A model generated the notes under the pieces. It saw only the letters and a program-made list of their open reading frames with translations. It searched no databases and had not been told where the DNA came from. From IMG/VR virus record IMGVR_UViG_3300037490_000020, positions 1 through 28,803 of that record: a DNA stretch of 28,803 nucleotides; one strand, 5' to 3'. The stretch comes from a virus. Positions 27,548 to 28,803 of the stretch are shown here, piece after piece (within the stretch, counting starts at the first letter, position 1; every line of letters starts with the position of its first letter). The position numbers were made by a program, and so were the translations under genes.

Positions 27548-28519
27548 ATGTCAGGTCAAGTTTGGGCGGTTAACTCTCTCGGCGGCTACTTCTATTCGCG
27601 TCAGCTCTCGAACGTCCTGAGAGCGGCGGTCCAACCGCTCACCAAGTTCCGACAGTTCTCGGACGTCCACGACATCTCCCAGCAGGGGAAGAAGAAGGGC
27701 GATACCTTCACCTGGGACGTGTTCTCCGATGTCGCGACGGCGGGCGGGGTATTGACCGAAACCAATACCATGCCCGAGACGAACTTCACCATCGTACAGG
27801 GCACGCTCACCATCACCGAAGCCGGGAACTCGCTTCCCTATTCCGGCAAGCTCGACAACCTCTCGAAGTTCCCCGTCGAGGATGTCATCAAGAAAGTCCT
27901 CAAGAACGATGCGGTGAAGAGCTTCGATCGGCTCGCGTGGACACAGTTTAACCAGACACTGCTGCGGGTAATCGCATCGAGCGGTACGGATACATCGGCC
28001 ATTCAGCTCTACACCAATGGCACCGTCACGGGTACCAACACGGTCGCCTACTCCAACTCCCATGCGAAATCCATCGTGGACACGATGAAGGAACGCAACA
28101 TCCCCGCTTACATCGCGGATGACTACTACGCGCTCGCCTGGCCGACGACGCTGCGAACGTTCAAGAACAACCTCGAGACGATCCACCAGTATTCCGACAC
28201 CGGCTTCAATCTCATCATGAACGGCGAGATCGGCCGCTACGAGAACGTGCGCTACATCGAGCAGACCAACATCGCCAAGGGCACCGGGACGGACGGCATC
28301 ACAACGACCGCCTGGAGTCAGGCGAAGTCCGACTGGATCTTCTTTTTCGGTAACGACACGGTCGCTGAAGCAATCGCGGTACCCGAGGAGATGCGCGGCA
28401 AGATCCCGACCGACTACGGACGGAGCAAGGGTATCGCCTGGTACTACTTAGGTGGCTTCGGCATCGTTCATACACTCGCCGCGAACGTCCGCATCGTGAA
28501 ATGGGATAGTGCGGCATGA
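27548..28519 (+). CDS. Major capsid (coat) protein, N4-gp56-like (323 aa)
   Basis: ATG 27548 follows the hairpin. The sequence fits HK97-fold coat proteins of the N4-gp56 type: an N-terminal helix, Q-Q-G-K-K-K-G-D-T-F-T-W-D, L-T-I-T-E-A-G-N-S-L-P-Y-S-G-K, then A-L-A-W-P-T-T-L-R-T-F-K-N-N-L and G-E-I-G-R-Y-E-N-V-R-Y-I-E-Q-T-N-I. It follows a scaffold-like gene. It forms the capsid shell. The stop overlaps the next ATG. Confidence 0.85.
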   Translation: MSGQVWAVNSLGGYFYSRQLSNVLRAAVQPLTKFRQFSDVHDISQQGKKKGDTFTWDVFSDVATAGGVLTETNTMPETNFTIVQGTLTITEAGNSLPYSGKLDNLSKFPVEDVIKKVLKNDAVKSFDRLAWTQFNQTLLRVIASSGTDTSAIQLYTNGTVTGTNTVAYSNSHAKSIVDTMKERNIPAYIADDYYALAWPTTLRTFKNNLETIHQYSDTGFNLIMNGEIGRYENVRYIEQTNIAKGTGTDGITTTAWSQAKSDWIFFFGNDTVAEAIAVPEEMRGKIPTDYGRSKGIAWYYLGGFGIVHTLAANVRIVKWDSAA

Positions 28520-28710
28520 CGCTCCAGCAGCTCGAAGCGATCTACAAAGCCAACCTCGATGTGGGTGAACTCGAGGGACTGGAAGCCGTATACACCCACG
28601 GGTATTACGACGGCGCGGGACTCACGATCGCGGTGAACAGCCCGAGCGTAGTTCCCGACAGAACCGCTCCCACGACCATCATGAAGTTGAAGAAGCCCGA
28701 TAAGCGCTAG
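28516..28710 (+). CDS. Small hypothetical protein after the coat gene (64 aa)
   Basis: ATG overlaps the coat stop (ATGA). It has an N-terminal helix (LQQLEAIYKANLDVG), then a compact beta part (YTHGYYDGAGLTIAV) and a basic tail. The family is not recognised; the position suggests a minor head component. Confidence 0.65.
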   Translation: MTLQQLEAIYKANLDVGELEGLEAVYTHGYYDGAGLTIAVNSPSVVPDRTAPTTIMKLKKPDKR

Positions 28711-28770
28711 GCGGGGCCTGCTTCCCGGTAGCGAGTGAACACAAGGTAAGAGGCACCACGAAGGATATTT

Positions 28771-28803
28771 ATGGCGACTAAAAGCATGGCGTACGACCAC
28801 CCG
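28771..28803 (+). CDS. Start of a further structural gene (3' truncated)
   Basis: ATG 28771 has AAGGA at 28761-28765 as a ribosome binding site, and eleven codons are visible (MATKSMAYDHP). The start resembles proteins encoded just after coat genes, possibly decoration proteins. Nothing more can be read before the window ends. Confidence 0.5.
   Translation, partial: MATKSMAYDHP

Noticed and set aside
1-28803. Search by eye for CRISPR arrays, tRNA genes, an integrase with att sites, and a diversity-generating retroelement
   Set aside because: No regularly spaced repeat-spacer units, cloverleaf-like T-loop sequences, tyrosine or serine recombinase catalytic motifs, or reverse-transcriptase motifs were seen. 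The Ala-repeat array is a simple coding repeat, not a template/variable-repeat pair.

Overview
The window is a 28.8 kb piece of a GC-rich, tailed double-stranded DNA bacteriophage (Caudoviricetes), most likely a short-tailed (podovirus-like) temperate or formerly temperate phage of a Gram-negative proteobacterium. The phage assignment rests on terminase, a large portal, scaffold, coat protein, ejection proteins, tail fibre, lysozyme and Rz/Rz1 spanins. Nested inner- and outer-membrane spanins point to a Gram-negative host, and a PEP-CTERM-like tail and a PagL-like protein fit that. Both ends cut through genes. I see no integrase, tRNA or CRISPR array here.

Layout: (1) positions 2-5274, rightward: DNA-ejection/internal virion proteins, a PurD-like ATP-grasp enzyme and a tail fibre/spike. 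(2) 5274-7737, rightward: a lysis block with a coiled-coil membrane protein, GH24 lysozyme, small membrane proteins, nested Rz/Rz1, a PagL-like beta-barrel and a small two-helix membrane protein. (3) 15071 down to 7692, leftward: a long early operon of small, mostly ATGA-coupled genes with a RecA-like/AAA ATPase, HTH proteins, a PD-(D/E)XK-like nuclease, an alanine-repeat protein and two AT-richer HNH-type genes that look inserted. (4) 15072-15579: an immunity region with a short XRE repressor between two promoters that diverge away from it. Four copies of a 13-bp operator-like pseudo-palindrome lie in this region. Both promoters would start transcripts almost on the ATG of the first gene, implying leaderless mRNAs. 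(5) 15579-18647, rightward: a Cro-like protein, a DUF1376 replication protein carrying three iteron-like repeats inside its coding sequence, a VRR-NUC-like nuclease and a chain of overlapping small genes, one ending in a PEP-CTERM-like signal. (6) 18677-28803, rightward: packaging and head genes (small and large terminase, portal, structural proteins, scaffold, coat, start of the next gene).

The expected logic is lambda-like. The repressor would bind the operator set to silence the leftward early operon and the rightward cro/replication operon; the late packaging, head, tail and lysis genes read in one rightward direction if the genome is circularly permuted. Several genes below about 60 codons were found by hand translation and rely largely on start/stop coupling with their neighbours. 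Family names are recognition from sequence motifs; no database search was run.
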